Shown piece by piece: positions 1-5,840 of a DNA stretch of 7,473 nucleotides. How positions within the stretch are numbered: the stretch's first letter is position 1; each line of letters starts with the position of its first letter. The notes below the pieces were generated by a model. The model searched no databases and was not told the origin of the DNA. It worked only from the letters and a program-made list of their open reading frames with translations. Source of the DNA: Thermohalobaculum sp964475765 (GTDB lineage: Bacteria; Pseudomonadota; Alphaproteobacteria; Rhodobacterales; Rhodobacteraceae); NCBI GenBank assembly GCA_964475765.1, contig CAYYZH010000212.1, positions 1 to 7,473 on the forward strand, in the 5' to 3' direction. The position numbers and the translations under genes are program-made.

Positions 1-396
1 ACCGCCACCGAGCGCGGGCACGTCTTGGTCGTCGACGACGAAGACGACGTGGCCGATCTGATCACGCAGGTTCTGAAGAAGGACCGCTACACCGTGACCA
101 AGGTCCATTCTGCAGAGGCCGCGCTCGAGCTTTTGCCCGGCCCGTTCGATGTGATCCTGTCCGACGTCAACATGCCGGGCCTCAGCGGTCACGAGTTCCT
201 CGCCGAGATCGATAGGCGCTGGCCGGAGCTTGGGGACCGGTTCGGGTTCATCACCGGCGACACCATGAGCCCCGGCGCGGAACAGATGCTGGCGCTGGCG
301 GGAAAGCCATATCTTGAAAAACCTGTCGTCCCGGAGGACCTTAGGCGTCTGGCCATGTCCATCCTGGAACGGCACCTGGGGGGAGACCGCGCATGA
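1..396 (+). CDS. C-terminal receiver domain of a partial hybrid sensor histidine kinase (5' end outside window)
   Basis: The frame is open from the first base to the TGA at 394-396, so the start lies outside the window; the TTG at 25 falls inside the first beta strand of the domain and is not a real start. The 131 visible residues form one phospho-receiver (CheY-like) domain. Counting from the window edge, the acidic pair is D12-D13, the phospho-acceptor is D55 in SDVNMPG, a conserved Thr sits in FITGD, and the conserved Lys is in LEKPV. The wording of the last two motifs and the short TATERG linker before the domain are typical of receivers fused to the C terminus of hybrid histidine kinases, where the domain passes phosphate on or tunes the kinase. 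A stand-alone receiver is possible but less likely. The stop overlaps the next gene's start (ATGA), so the two are probably an operon and a cognate pair. Confidence 0.85.
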   Translation, partial: TATERGHVLVVDDEDDVADLITQVLKKDRYTVTKVHSAEAALELLPGPFDVILSDVNMPGLSGHEFLAEIDRRWPELGDRFGFITGDTMSPGAEQMLALAGKPYLEKPVVPEDLRRLAMSILERHLGGDRA

Positions 397-1115
397 GCGC
401 ACAGCAAGAACCACATATTCTCGTCTGCGACGACGAAGAGGACGTGCGCGAGATGGTGGGTGAATACCTGATGCGCCGCGGCTTCATGGTCTCGACTGCG
501 TCGGACGCTGCGGAGCTGCGCGTGGCGCTGGGCGAGAAGGCCATCGACGCGATTCTGCTCGACATCAACATGCCGGGCGAGGACGGGCTGAGTGCATTGC
601 GCTCGCTCAGAACCGACAATGATGTGCCGGTGATCATGCTGACCGCAACAGCGGAGGTCGTCGACCGGATCGTCGGGCTGGAGATGGGTGCTGATGACTA
701 TCTCGGCAAGCCTGTGGATTTGCGAGAGTTGGAGGCGCGGCTGAAAACCATCCTGCGCCGGTCCACGATGCCGAGCGATGCCCCGGTCGAGACCGAAGGC
801 GCGAAGGGCAAGATCCAGTTCGGGCCATGCGTTCTCGATCTTGAGGCCGCGCTGCTGTTCGGCCCGGATGGTGAGGAGATCTCGATCACCGCAATGGAGT
901 TCAGCCTGCTGCGCGTCTTTGCCAACAACAAGGGCCGCGTGCTGAATCGTGATCAGTTGCTGGAGCAGGCCCACGACCGCGATTGGGACCCGTTCGATCG
1001 CTCGATCGACATCCGGATCTCGCGCTTGCGCCGCAAGATCGAGCCGAACGCGCAAAAGCCCGAGGTCATCCGGACGGTGCGCGGCATCGGGTATATCTTT
1101 GGCGAGCGGGCCTGA
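393..1115 (+). CDS. OmpR-family response regulator (receiver plus winged-helix DNA-binding domain)
   Basis: This 240-residue protein has the usual length and layout of an OmpR/PhoB-type transcription regulator. The receiver spans about residues 7-122, with acidic D13-D14, phospho-acceptor D57 in LLDINMPG, T84 in MLTAT, and K106 in LGKPVD. A linker leads to a C-terminal winged helix (about 137-238) showing TAMEFSLLRVF, the recognition-helix region RSIDIRISRLRRKIE, and the closing hairpin IRTVRGIGYIF. The ATG at 393 overlaps the previous stop by four bases and has GGGAG at 381-385, seven bases upstream, so the start is well supported and translation is probably coupled. It should be phosphorylated by the upstream kinase and bind promoters as a dimer. 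The signal and target genes cannot be read from this window. The receiver wording resembles the TorR/OmpR branch, but that is not enough for a gene symbol. Confidence 0.95.
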   Translation: MSAQQEPHILVCDDEEDVREMVGEYLMRRGFMVSTASDAAELRVALGEKAIDAILLDINMPGEDGLSALRSLRTDNDVPVIMLTATAEVVDRIVGLEMGADDYLGKPVDLRELEARLKTILRRSTMPSDAPVETEGAKGKIQFGPCVLDLEAALLFGPDGEEISITAMEFSLLRVFANNKGRVLNRDQLLEQAHDRDWDPFDRSIDIRISRLRRKIEPNAQKPEVIRTVRGIGYIFGERA

Positions 1116-1197
1116 AGCCGCCGAAGACGCGAAACGGGCTTGCCCCCTCCCATTCAAATATTCTTCGGATTCTGCTTAACGGCACGTTATCGAGAGC

Positions 1198-1236
1198 CAA
1201 AAAGCAGATGGGGCGCATGACCGCAGTCCGCGCCCC
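1198..1236 (-). terminator. Probable intrinsic terminator of the methyltransferase gene
   Basis: GGGGCGC at 1210-1216 pairs with GCGCCCC at 1230-1236. Inside the loop, GAC (1219-1221) can pair with GTC (1226-1228), extending the helix. Read on the - strand, the hairpin lies 20 bases past the methyltransferase stop and is followed, after a six-base spacer, by TTTTT (1199-1203). The spacer makes it weaker than a textbook terminator. No T-run follows on the + strand, so it is assigned to the - strand gene. No comparable terminator was seen for the response regulator ending at 1115. Confidence 0.55.
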
Positions 1237-1255
1237 AAGCCGGCTGGTTCCCGTC

Positions 1256-2098
1256 TCAGCTCTTTTTCGTGATCACCACCTCGGCGTAGGCGCTGGGCAC
1301 ATGCATCCGGCCACCGGTGCCGATGTTGAAGCGTTCGGCTAGCTCGATCACGTCATTGGCCAGAGCCGCCTGTCCCACATCGTCGAGCGCCAGGAACGCC
1401 TTGTGCGTCGGGCCGTAATAGGTCCGGAACATGTCCAGCCAATGCGCCATGCTGTGATAGCGGAAGTGGAAGTGGCGGGTTTTCACTTCGATCTCCGCAG
1501 CGTCTGCCCCAAAGAGTTCGGCAATGCGATCCTCCGTGCCCCAGAGCGCGGGTGACTGCACACCAGCGGGCGGCGGCACGTGGCGTCCGATGCACTTGAA
1601 GAGACCGCCGATGAAGCTGTCTGGCGTCCAGTTGGCCATGGCGATCCGGCCGCCGGGGCGGCAGACGCGGGCCATCTCGGACGCGGTTGCGACCTGGTTC
1701 GGCGCAAACATGCAGCCAAAGGTCGAGACGACCACGTCAAAGCTGGCGTTCTCGAAGGGCAGGTTCTCGACATCGGCCTGTTGGAAGGCGACATGCATCC
1801 CCTCGGCCTCGGTCCGGCGACGGCCTTTCTCGAGCAGGCTTTCGACATAGTCGGTCGAGGTCACCTCGGCGTACCGGCGCGCGGCGGCCAGCGTTGCGTT
1901 GCCGTTGCCAGCGGCGACATCCAGAACGCGCTCGCCGGGGTTGATGTCGGCGGCCTCGGCCAGCTCTTCGCCGACAATGTTCAGGGTCGAGCCGATCAGG
2001 GCATAGTCGCCCGATCCCCAGGCGGCTTGCTGTTTGGTCTTGATGGCCTCGAAATCCGGGGCCGTGGCAGGTTTGGGCTTGGTCAGTGTGTCGGTCAT
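1256..2098 (-). CDS. Class I SAM-dependent methyltransferase (Methyltransf_11/UbiE-like)
   Basis: The 280-residue product has a Rossmann-type methyltransferase core. SAM-binding motif I is VLDVAAGNGN (about residues 58-67), the acidic residue ending strand 2 is near D83 (TSTDYV), and D109 in QQADVENLPF is the adenine-contacting acidic position. The strand-4 motif is FDVVVSTFG (about 120-128), followed by the post-motif RVCRPGGRIAMANW. The C-terminal part (about 180-280) is less conserved and probably binds the substrate, which cannot be named. The ATG at 2098 is chosen because AGAGGA lies seven bases upstream; an in-frame ATG at 2125 would add nine residues but has no better ribosome site. 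The family methylates small molecules such as quinones, lipids or metabolites. The gene stands alone, convergent with the response regulator and divergent from the diguanylate cyclase gene. Confidence 0.92.
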   Translation of the reverse strand: MTDTLTKPKPATAPDFEAIKTKQQAAWGSGDYALIGSTLNIVGEELAEAADINPGERVLDVAAGNGNATLAAARRYAEVTSTDYVESLLEKGRRRTEAEGMHVAFQQADVENLPFENASFDVVVSTFGCMFAPNQVATASEMARVCRPGGRIAMANWTPDSFIGGLFKCIGRHVPPPAGVQSPALWGTEDRIAELFGADAAEIEVKTRHFHFRYHSMAHWLDMFRTYYGPTHKAFLALDDVGQAALANDVIELAERFNIGTGGRMHVPSAYAEVVITKKS

Positions 2099-2386
2099 TT
2101 CTTCGTCCTCTGTCAGGTTTTTCAAACCGCGATCTGTTTCGCGATGAGGACACTTTGTCGGCGCGATGTTTCCCGTGAATGTCAGACATTGCGTGATGGT
2201 GTTTCACTTGTTTCAGGCAGCCTGCCAAAGCAGAGGTCAGAATTTTGCAGAGATTTAGGGCGGTTAACCAAAGGTATTCATCAAAAATCCAGTGCTGTTG
2301 GCTAGGACTGGCCTGCTGGCTGAAGCGTGTCAGGTGTGTTTTGCCGCCCGAACGGTGGTGTGTTCGAGTGGTATCCGGGGGCCGTC
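2099..2386. promoter_or_regulatory. Divergent intergenic region with repeated TGTTTC hexamers and short palindromes
   Basis: This 288-base region separates two divergent genes, so it must hold both promoters, but no convincing -35/-10 pair was found on either strand. What can be seen: TGTTTC occurs four times on the + strand (2135, 2167, 2200, 2209). AATGTC-A-GACATT is a 13-base palindrome at 2178-2190. GGCAG-C-CTGCC is an 11-base palindrome at 2216-2226. CGCGA and TCGCG form an inverted repeat at 2128-2143. GGTTAACC lies at 2262-2269. These could be operator sites; none matches a regulator site I can name with confidence. No convincing small gene is seen here. Confidence 0.4.
2106..2111 (-). 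promoter_or_regulatory. Ribosome binding site that decides the methyltransferase start
   Basis: On the - strand this reads AGAGGA, seven bases before the ATG at 2096-2098. It supports this start over the in-frame ATG at 2125. Confidence 0.7.
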
Positions 2387-3210
2387 ATGAAGATCAAAGA
2401 GCTATTATCTCTGTGCAAACAGAACGCCATTTTCAACATCAGGCCGGAGACGCCTGTGCAGGACGTCGCNNNNNNNNNNNNNNNNNNNNNNNNNNNNNNN
2501 NNNNNNNNNNNNNNNNNNNNNNNNNNNNNNNNNNNNNNNNNNNNNNNNNNNNNNNNNNNNNNNNNNNNNATGAGGGCCAGGCGGCGGCGATGCTCAGCAT
2601 TCGGGACTTTGAACACGCCTGCAAGGCAATGCAGTCACAGGCCACCACCGATGGACTGACCGGCCTCACGAACCGGCGTGCATTCGACGAAAAGCTGCAT
2701 GACGAGTTCGCCCTGCATCAGCGGTTCAGCGCGCCTATGTCGATTGCGTTCTTCGATCTGGACCGGTTCAAATCTGTGAACGACACCTTTGGCCATGCGG
2801 TTGGAGACGAGGTTCTGAACGGCATTTCCCGGATACTGGAGCGGGAGATCCGATCCTTTGATTGTCTCGCCCGGGTTGGCGGAGAGGAGTTCGCCATTCT
2901 CTTCCCGCACACCCGGATCGAAGATGCCACCAATGCGGTGCAGCGGATCGTCGAGACGGTCGCGGCAACTCCGATTCCGACAACGGCCGGCAGTCTTCAG
3001 GTCACCATAAGCGCGGGTCTCTCCCGGTCCACGGTGGCTGACACCGACGGGTCGGAAATTCTGCTTCGTGCGGACAAGCTGATGTATCAGGCCAAGGATG
3101 CCGGTCGGAACTGCATGAAGGACGACAGCGATGAAGACATGGCGGTGCTCCAGAGCGGGTCCTGGCCTGCGGTCATTCGTGTGACGTCGGGTGCGCCGGG
3201 CCGCGCCTGA
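2387..3210 (+). CDS. GGDEF diguanylate cyclase with probable N-terminal CBS region, interrupted by an assembly gap
   Basis: The product should make cyclic di-GMP from two GTP. Before the gap, 27 complete residues are visible from the ATG at 2387; NIRPETPVQDVA is typical of the first strand of a CBS domain. Just after the gap, AAAMLSIRDFE looks like the end of a CBS domain, so a CBS pair probably occupied the lost stretch. The GGDEF domain then follows in full: DGLTGLTNRRAF at 2650-2685, FDLDRFKSVND at 2752-2784 (metal and guanine contacts), and the active-site GGEEF at 2878-2892. RSFD at 2851-2862 sits five residues before GGEEF, the position of the allosteric inhibition (I) site. The enzyme therefore looks active and subject to product inhibition. 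No membrane segment is visible, suggesting a cytoplasmic enzyme possibly sensing a nucleotide through CBS. The two sides of the gap are in different frames, which the unknown gap length explains. The start is moderately sure; GGGGG lies five bases upstream. Confidence 0.88.
2470..2569. other. Assembly gap (100 N)
   Basis: There are exactly 100 N, the usual placeholder for a scaffold gap of unknown length. It falls inside the diguanylate cyclase gene. For one continuous reading frame the true missing length must leave remainder 2 on division by 3; 100 leaves remainder 1. Confidence 0.97.
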
Positions 3211-3219
3211 TCCGCTGGA

Positions 3220-4293
3220 CTATGTCGGGCGCGCCTGAAGCCGGTCAAACACCGTCTCCGCCGCTTCCAGCGCCCCTTCCAGAAAGCCGCCGAACGCCGA
3301 TGCCATCTCGGTCGAGGCCAGATGCAAGCATCCACCCCAAAGATCCGCAAGCGCAGGGGGCGTGCCGTAGCGGGGATGCCCGGCGGGCGGCGTATGATCT
3401 GCCGCTGTCGCCGTCATCGGATCAAACGCCCAGTCGGTGAGCATCATGTCCAAGGGCGCTTTGGCCTCCTCCCCGAAGAGGTCGGCAAGCTGCGCCCGCG
3501 CTGCCTGCATCAGGGCGTCCTGGTTGCGCCGGGCGGGTGTGCCGACAAATCCGAACAGCGCCCCTGCGCCGCCATCGGTCGGGGAGGCATCATGAATTTC
3601 CGCCAGCGGACCGATATGACTGATGGCATCGCCGGAGAGGCCCATGCTCCGCCAGAACGGTGTCCGGTAGATCGCGATCACCTTGGCGTGCCCGGCCATC
3701 CACGTTGGCACGGCCCGCATGGCCGCAATCGCGCTTGGTGGAAGTTCCGGGTCGAACGAGATCCCGGCATCAATCACCCGCGGGGGCAAGGCCAGAACGA
3801 CTTGGCGCGCAGTGATATGAACCGGACCTGTTGATGATGTGAGGCTCGCAGTGATCCCGCCTGGGCCTTGCGTCAGCGCCGTGGCGCCGGACGAGAGCCT
3901 GATCATGTCCTCGGGCAAGTCCTTGACCAGTGCATCCGTCAGCGCGCCCAGCCCGCCTGCAACTCGCAGGGAGCCCGCCATCGGCGCCATCTCGATGTCA
4001 CGGCGGATCGCGCCTTGCCCATCCTGAAAGACAAGTCGCCCCTCGGCGAACTGCTCGAAGACGGGCAAGCCCAACTCGTCCAGCAAACCGGCAATGCGGG
4101 GTTGTCCGGGCCAGAGCCAGGCTGGCCCCATGTCGTACTGCGCGCCCGCGTGGGGCAGGGAGAGGATCCGACCTCCAGGCCGGTCTCGTGCTTCGACAAC
4201 AAGGCATCTACGGTCGGTCTTGCAGAGCATCCGCGCCAAGGCCAGCCCGGACAGGCCGGCCCCGACAATCAGAACGTCTGTGGACTGCGCCAA
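3220..4293 (-). CDS. Flavin-dependent amine oxidase-like protein (FAD/NAD(P)-binding)
   Basis: Counting from the TTG at 4293, the protein has 357 residues. The N terminus is an FAD-binding Rossmann fold: DVLIVGAGLSG (6-16, GxGxxG), the ribose-binding E35 in VVEARDRPGGR, and the GGR motif (41-43) typical of monoamine oxidase-type flavoproteins, then YDMGPAW. The C terminus (about 321-348) contains ASTEMASAFGGFLEGALEAAE, matching the second FAD-contacting segment of the family. It is shorter than most amine oxidases, which usually run to 420-500 residues, so the substrate domain is probably reduced. The substrate is unknown. No in-frame ATG exists near the expected start; TTG or GTG codons at 4416 and 4413 would overlap ndk by about 90 bases, so TTG 4293 is preferred, though no clear ribosome site precedes it. 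It lies 31 bases after the ndk stop on the same strand, so they may be co-transcribed, and converges on the diguanylate cyclase with nine bases between stops. Confidence 0.82.
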   Translation of the reverse strand: MAQSTDVLIVGAGLSGLALARMLCKTDRRCLVVEARDRPGGRILSLPHAGAQYDMGPAWLWPGQPRIAGLLDELGLPVFEQFAEGRLVFQDGQGAIRRDIEMAPMAGSLRVAGGLGALTDALVKDLPEDMIRLSSGATALTQGPGGITASLTSSTGPVHITARQVVLALPPRVIDAGISFDPELPPSAIAAMRAVPTWMAGHAKVIAIYRTPFWRSMGLSGDAISHIGPLAEIHDASPTDGGAGALFGFVGTPARRNQDALMQAARAQLADLFGEEAKAPLDMMLTDWAFDPMTATAADHTPPAGHPRYGTPPALADLWGGCLHLASTEMASAFGGFLEGALEAAETVFDRLQARPT

Positions 4294-4324
4294 AGCGGTG
4301 TCTGGCGCCGAGGTGCCGGATACC

Positions 4325-4747
4325 TCAGCCGACCAGTTCGATCCCGGCGAAGAAGTACGCCATCTCGATCGCGGCGTTCTCGTCCGAGTCCGATCCGTGG
4401 ACCGAGTTCTCACCAATCGACAGCGCGAACTCCTTGCGGATCGTGCCCTCGTCCGCTTCGGCAGGGTTGGTCGCGCCCATGACTTCGCGGTTCTTGGCCA
4501 CTGCGTTCTCGCCTTCCAGCACCTGCACGATGACCGGCTCCGACGACATGAACGTGGTCAGCTCGTCATAGAACGGACGCTCTGCGTGGACTTCATAGAA
4601 CTTGCCCGCCTGCGCCTTAGTCATATGGATACGTTTTTGCGCAACAACGCGCAGACCGGCGTCTTCAAGTTTTGCGTTTATCTTCCCGGTAAGGTTGCGC
4701 TTTGTCGCATCAGGCTTGATAATTGAGAACGTACGGGTCACGGCCAT
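4325..4747 (-). CDS. ndk: Nucleoside diphosphate kinase
   Basis: The enzyme transfers the terminal phosphate between nucleoside triphosphates and diphosphates by a ping-pong mechanism through a phosphohistidine, keeping NTP and dNTP pools balanced in the cytoplasm. The 140-residue protein is full length for a bacterial Ndk. Landmarks are RTFSIIKPDA near the N terminus (K11 binds phosphate), the conserved MGATNPAEADEGTIRKEFA, and the active-site segment NSVHGSDS with catalytic H117, the same number as in E. coli. The ATG at 4747 is fixed by a strong AGAGGAGG five bases upstream (4753-4760). Its frame stays open far upstream on the - strand, but that extension is antisense to the DinB gene and is not coding. 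It is divergent from DinB and upstream of the amine oxidase-like gene. This is a housekeeping gene and the most secure call in the window. Confidence 0.98.
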   Translation of the reverse strand: MAVTRTFSIIKPDATKRNLTGKINAKLEDAGLRVVAQKRIHMTKAQAGKFYEVHAERPFYDELTTFMSSEPVIVQVLEGENAVAKNREVMGATNPAEADEGTIRKEFALSIGENSVHGSDSDENAAIEMAYFFAGIELVG

Positions 4748-4752
4748 AGGGG

Positions 4753-4760
4753 CCTCCTCT
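4753..4760 (-). promoter_or_regulatory. Strong ribosome binding site of ndk
   Basis: On the - strand this reads AGAGGAGG, five bases before the ATG. It is a near-perfect Shine-Dalgarno sequence, fits a highly translated gene, and rules out the long upstream extension of the ndk frame. Confidence 0.85.
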
Positions 4761-4810
4761 TTGGTGTCGTGTGTCTTGTTTAACGGTGTTTGATGCCATA
4801 GGGGTGCGCC

Positions 4811-4834
4811 GCCCCCCGGGAATTTCGCGGGGGC
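4811..4834. other. Inverted repeat in the ndk-DinB divergent intergenic region
   Basis: GCCCCC at 4811-4816 pairs with GGGGGC at 4829-4834 around a 12-base loop. On the + strand it would fold in the leader of the DinB mRNA, ending 21 bases before the preferred ATG. On the - strand it lies upstream of the ndk leader. There is no T-run, so it is not an obvious terminator. It could be an operator or a leader structure, or simply a GC-rich coincidence. Confidence 0.3.
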
Positions 4835-4842
4835 CTTAGCAT

Positions 4843-4847
4843 GGGAG
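4843..4847 (+). promoter_or_regulatory. Ribosome binding site favouring the internal DinB start
   Basis: GGGAG lies eight bases before the ATG at 4856. The upstream in-frame ATG at 4841 overlaps this motif and has only GGGGG seven bases before it. The 4856 start also gives an N terminus usual for DinB proteins. Confidence 0.55.
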
Positions 4848-4855
4848 CAGCGCGC

Positions 4856-5362
4856 ATGAAAGCGCATTTCGAGATGATGGCGGACTATAATGCCTGGGCG
4901 AACCGCCATCTCTTCGACGCCGCGCGTGCACTTCCTGACGATGACTATCGCCGTGATTGCGGGGCCTTTTTCAATTCCGTGCACGGCACGCTCAACCATC
5001 TCTTCGTGACGGACGTGATCTGGATGTCGCGCTTTCGCGGGGACCCGAACCCGCCCTGGACGCTGGACCATATCGCGCATGACCGGCTCGGCGATCTCTA
5101 CGCCCGGCGCAAATCGCTCGACAGCGACATCATCGGCTTCATCGGCTCGCTCTCCGAAAAACGGCTGACCGAGGACATCACCTACCGCCGGGTCACCAAC
5201 CCCGAACCGATCACCCAGCCGCTCGCCCCCGCGCTCGCGCATCTCTTCAACCACCAGACCCACCATCGCGGGCAGTGCCATGCGTTGCTGACCCGGTTGA
5301 CTGGGGAGGCGCCGCCGCTGGATCTCCTCTACTTCCAACGCGAAACCGCGCCCGCGCTCTGA
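4856..5362 (+). CDS. DinB-family putative metalloenzyme
   Basis: The 168-residue protein matches the length of the DinB/YfiT four-helix-bundle family. The metal-binding triad is visible: H48 in SVHGTLNHLF, and H133 and H137 in HLFNHQTHHRGQ, the family's signature. The first helix has MMADYNAWANRHLF, also typical. Characterised relatives include metal-dependent thiol transferases and mycothiol-dependent maleylpyruvate isomerase; the name comes from a DNA-damage-induced Bacillus gene and does not imply a repair role. This is not the DNA polymerase IV also called DinB, so no symbol is given. The start at 4856 is preferred over 4841 because of the GGGAG site at 4843. The stop is four bases before the MaoC-like gene, so the two are almost certainly co-transcribed. 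The substrate is unknown; alphaproteobacteria lack mycothiol and bacillithiol, so glutathione or another partner would be needed if it is a thiol transferase. Confidence 0.93.
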   Translation: MKAHFEMMADYNAWANRHLFDAARALPDDDYRRDCGAFFNSVHGTLNHLFVTDVIWMSRFRGDPNPPWTLDHIAHDRLGDLYARRKSLDSDIIGFIGSLSEKRLTEDITYRRVTNPEPITQPLAPALAHLFNHQTHHRGQCHALLTRLTGEAPPLDLLYFQRETAPAL

Positions 5363-5366
5363 TCCC

Positions 5367-5807
5367 ATGTGGTTCGAAGACTTCGCCGCCGGCCAGCGTT
5401 TCACCACCGCCTCGCGCACCGTGACCGAGGCCGAGATCATTGACTTCGCCGGCCAATGGGACCGCCAGTTCTTCCACCTCGACGCGGAGGCCGCCAAATC
5501 CTCGATCTTCGGTGGGCTCATCGCATCGGGCTTTCACACCCTTCTGATCACCTTCGACCTCGTGGTCGAGGCCGAGATCTGGACCGAGTCCAGTCAGGGC
5601 TCACCCGGCATGGAGAACGTCCGCTGGCTCCTGCCAGTGCGCCCCGGCGACACCCTCACCGTCGAGGTCGAGGTCGTCTCGACACGCCCCTCCCGCAAGG
5701 GCGACCGCGGCTATATCGTCTGGGACCACACCACAACGAACCAGAACGGTGAGACCGTCCTCACTTTCCGCTCCACCGGCATCTCGCTCCTGCGCCCAAG
5801 ATCTTGA
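5367..5807 (+). CDS. MaoC-like (hotdog-fold) dehydratase/hydratase
   Basis: The 146-residue protein is a single hotdog domain of normal length for stand-alone MaoC-like proteins. It opens with WFEDFAAGQRF, common in the family. The hydratase motif follows: D32 and H37 in WDRQFFHLD are the likely catalytic pair that adds or removes water at a 2-enoyl-CoA, and FGGLIASGFHT (about 48-58) forms the substrate-side helix. The later VRWLLPVRPGDTLTVEVEV is also characteristic. Characterised relatives include (R)-specific enoyl-CoA hydratases and C4/C5 acyl-CoA hydratases such as mesaconyl-CoA hydratase; the specific substrate here cannot be assigned. The ATG lies four bases after the DinB stop with no obvious ribosome site, so translation probably depends on coupling to DinB. 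A strong hairpin follows the stop. Confidence 0.92.
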   Translation: MWFEDFAAGQRFTTASRTVTEAEIIDFAGQWDRQFFHLDAEAAKSSIFGGLIASGFHTLLITFDLVVEAEIWTESSQGSPGMENVRWLLPVRPGDTLTVEVEVVSTRPSRKGDRGYIVWDHTTTNQNGETVLTFRSTGISLLRPRS

Positions 5808-5812
5808 GTGAT

Positions 5813-5840
5813 CGTCTTTGCCCGCATCGCGGGCAAAGCG
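5813..5840. terminator. Hairpin between convergent genes, probable bidirectional terminator
   Basis: CTTTGCCCGC (5816-5825) and GCGGGCAAAG (5829-5838) form a perfect ten-base-pair stem with a three-base loop. CG on each side adds two pairs around a bulged T at 5815. It fills the 33 bases between the MaoC stop (5807) and the stop of the convergent gene (5841). No T-run follows on either strand, so termination would rely on the strength of the stem. Confidence 0.65.

Noticed and set aside
189..1157. 322-residue open frame on the - strand across the two-component genes
   Set aside because: It is antisense to two proteins with complete receiver and winged-helix motifs. Long antisense frames are common in GC-rich DNA.
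1116..1160. AAGCC and GGCTT as a possible terminator for the response regulator
   Set aside because: Only five pairs around a 17-base loop and no T-run.
1580..2305. 241-residue + strand frame over the methyltransferase
   Set aside because: It is antisense to a convincing methyltransferase, has no recognisable motif, and runs into the intergenic region.
2245..2469. Upstream extension of the GGDEF frame ahead of the gap, and the apparent frameshift
   Set aside because: The residues in that frame before the gap look non-coding, while the other frame reads like a CBS domain. The frame change is explained by the arbitrary 100-N length, so no pseudogene is called.
3868..4726. Overlapping + strand frames of about 200 residues over the amine oxidase and ndk genes
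   Set aside because: They are Arg- and Pro-rich translations typical of the complementary strand of GC-rich genes, with no motif or ribosome site.
4325..5521. 398-residue open frame on the - strand extending ndk upstream
   Set aside because: The part beyond 4747 is antisense to the DinB and MaoC genes and has no family-like sequence; the strong ribosome site fixes the ndk start at 4747.
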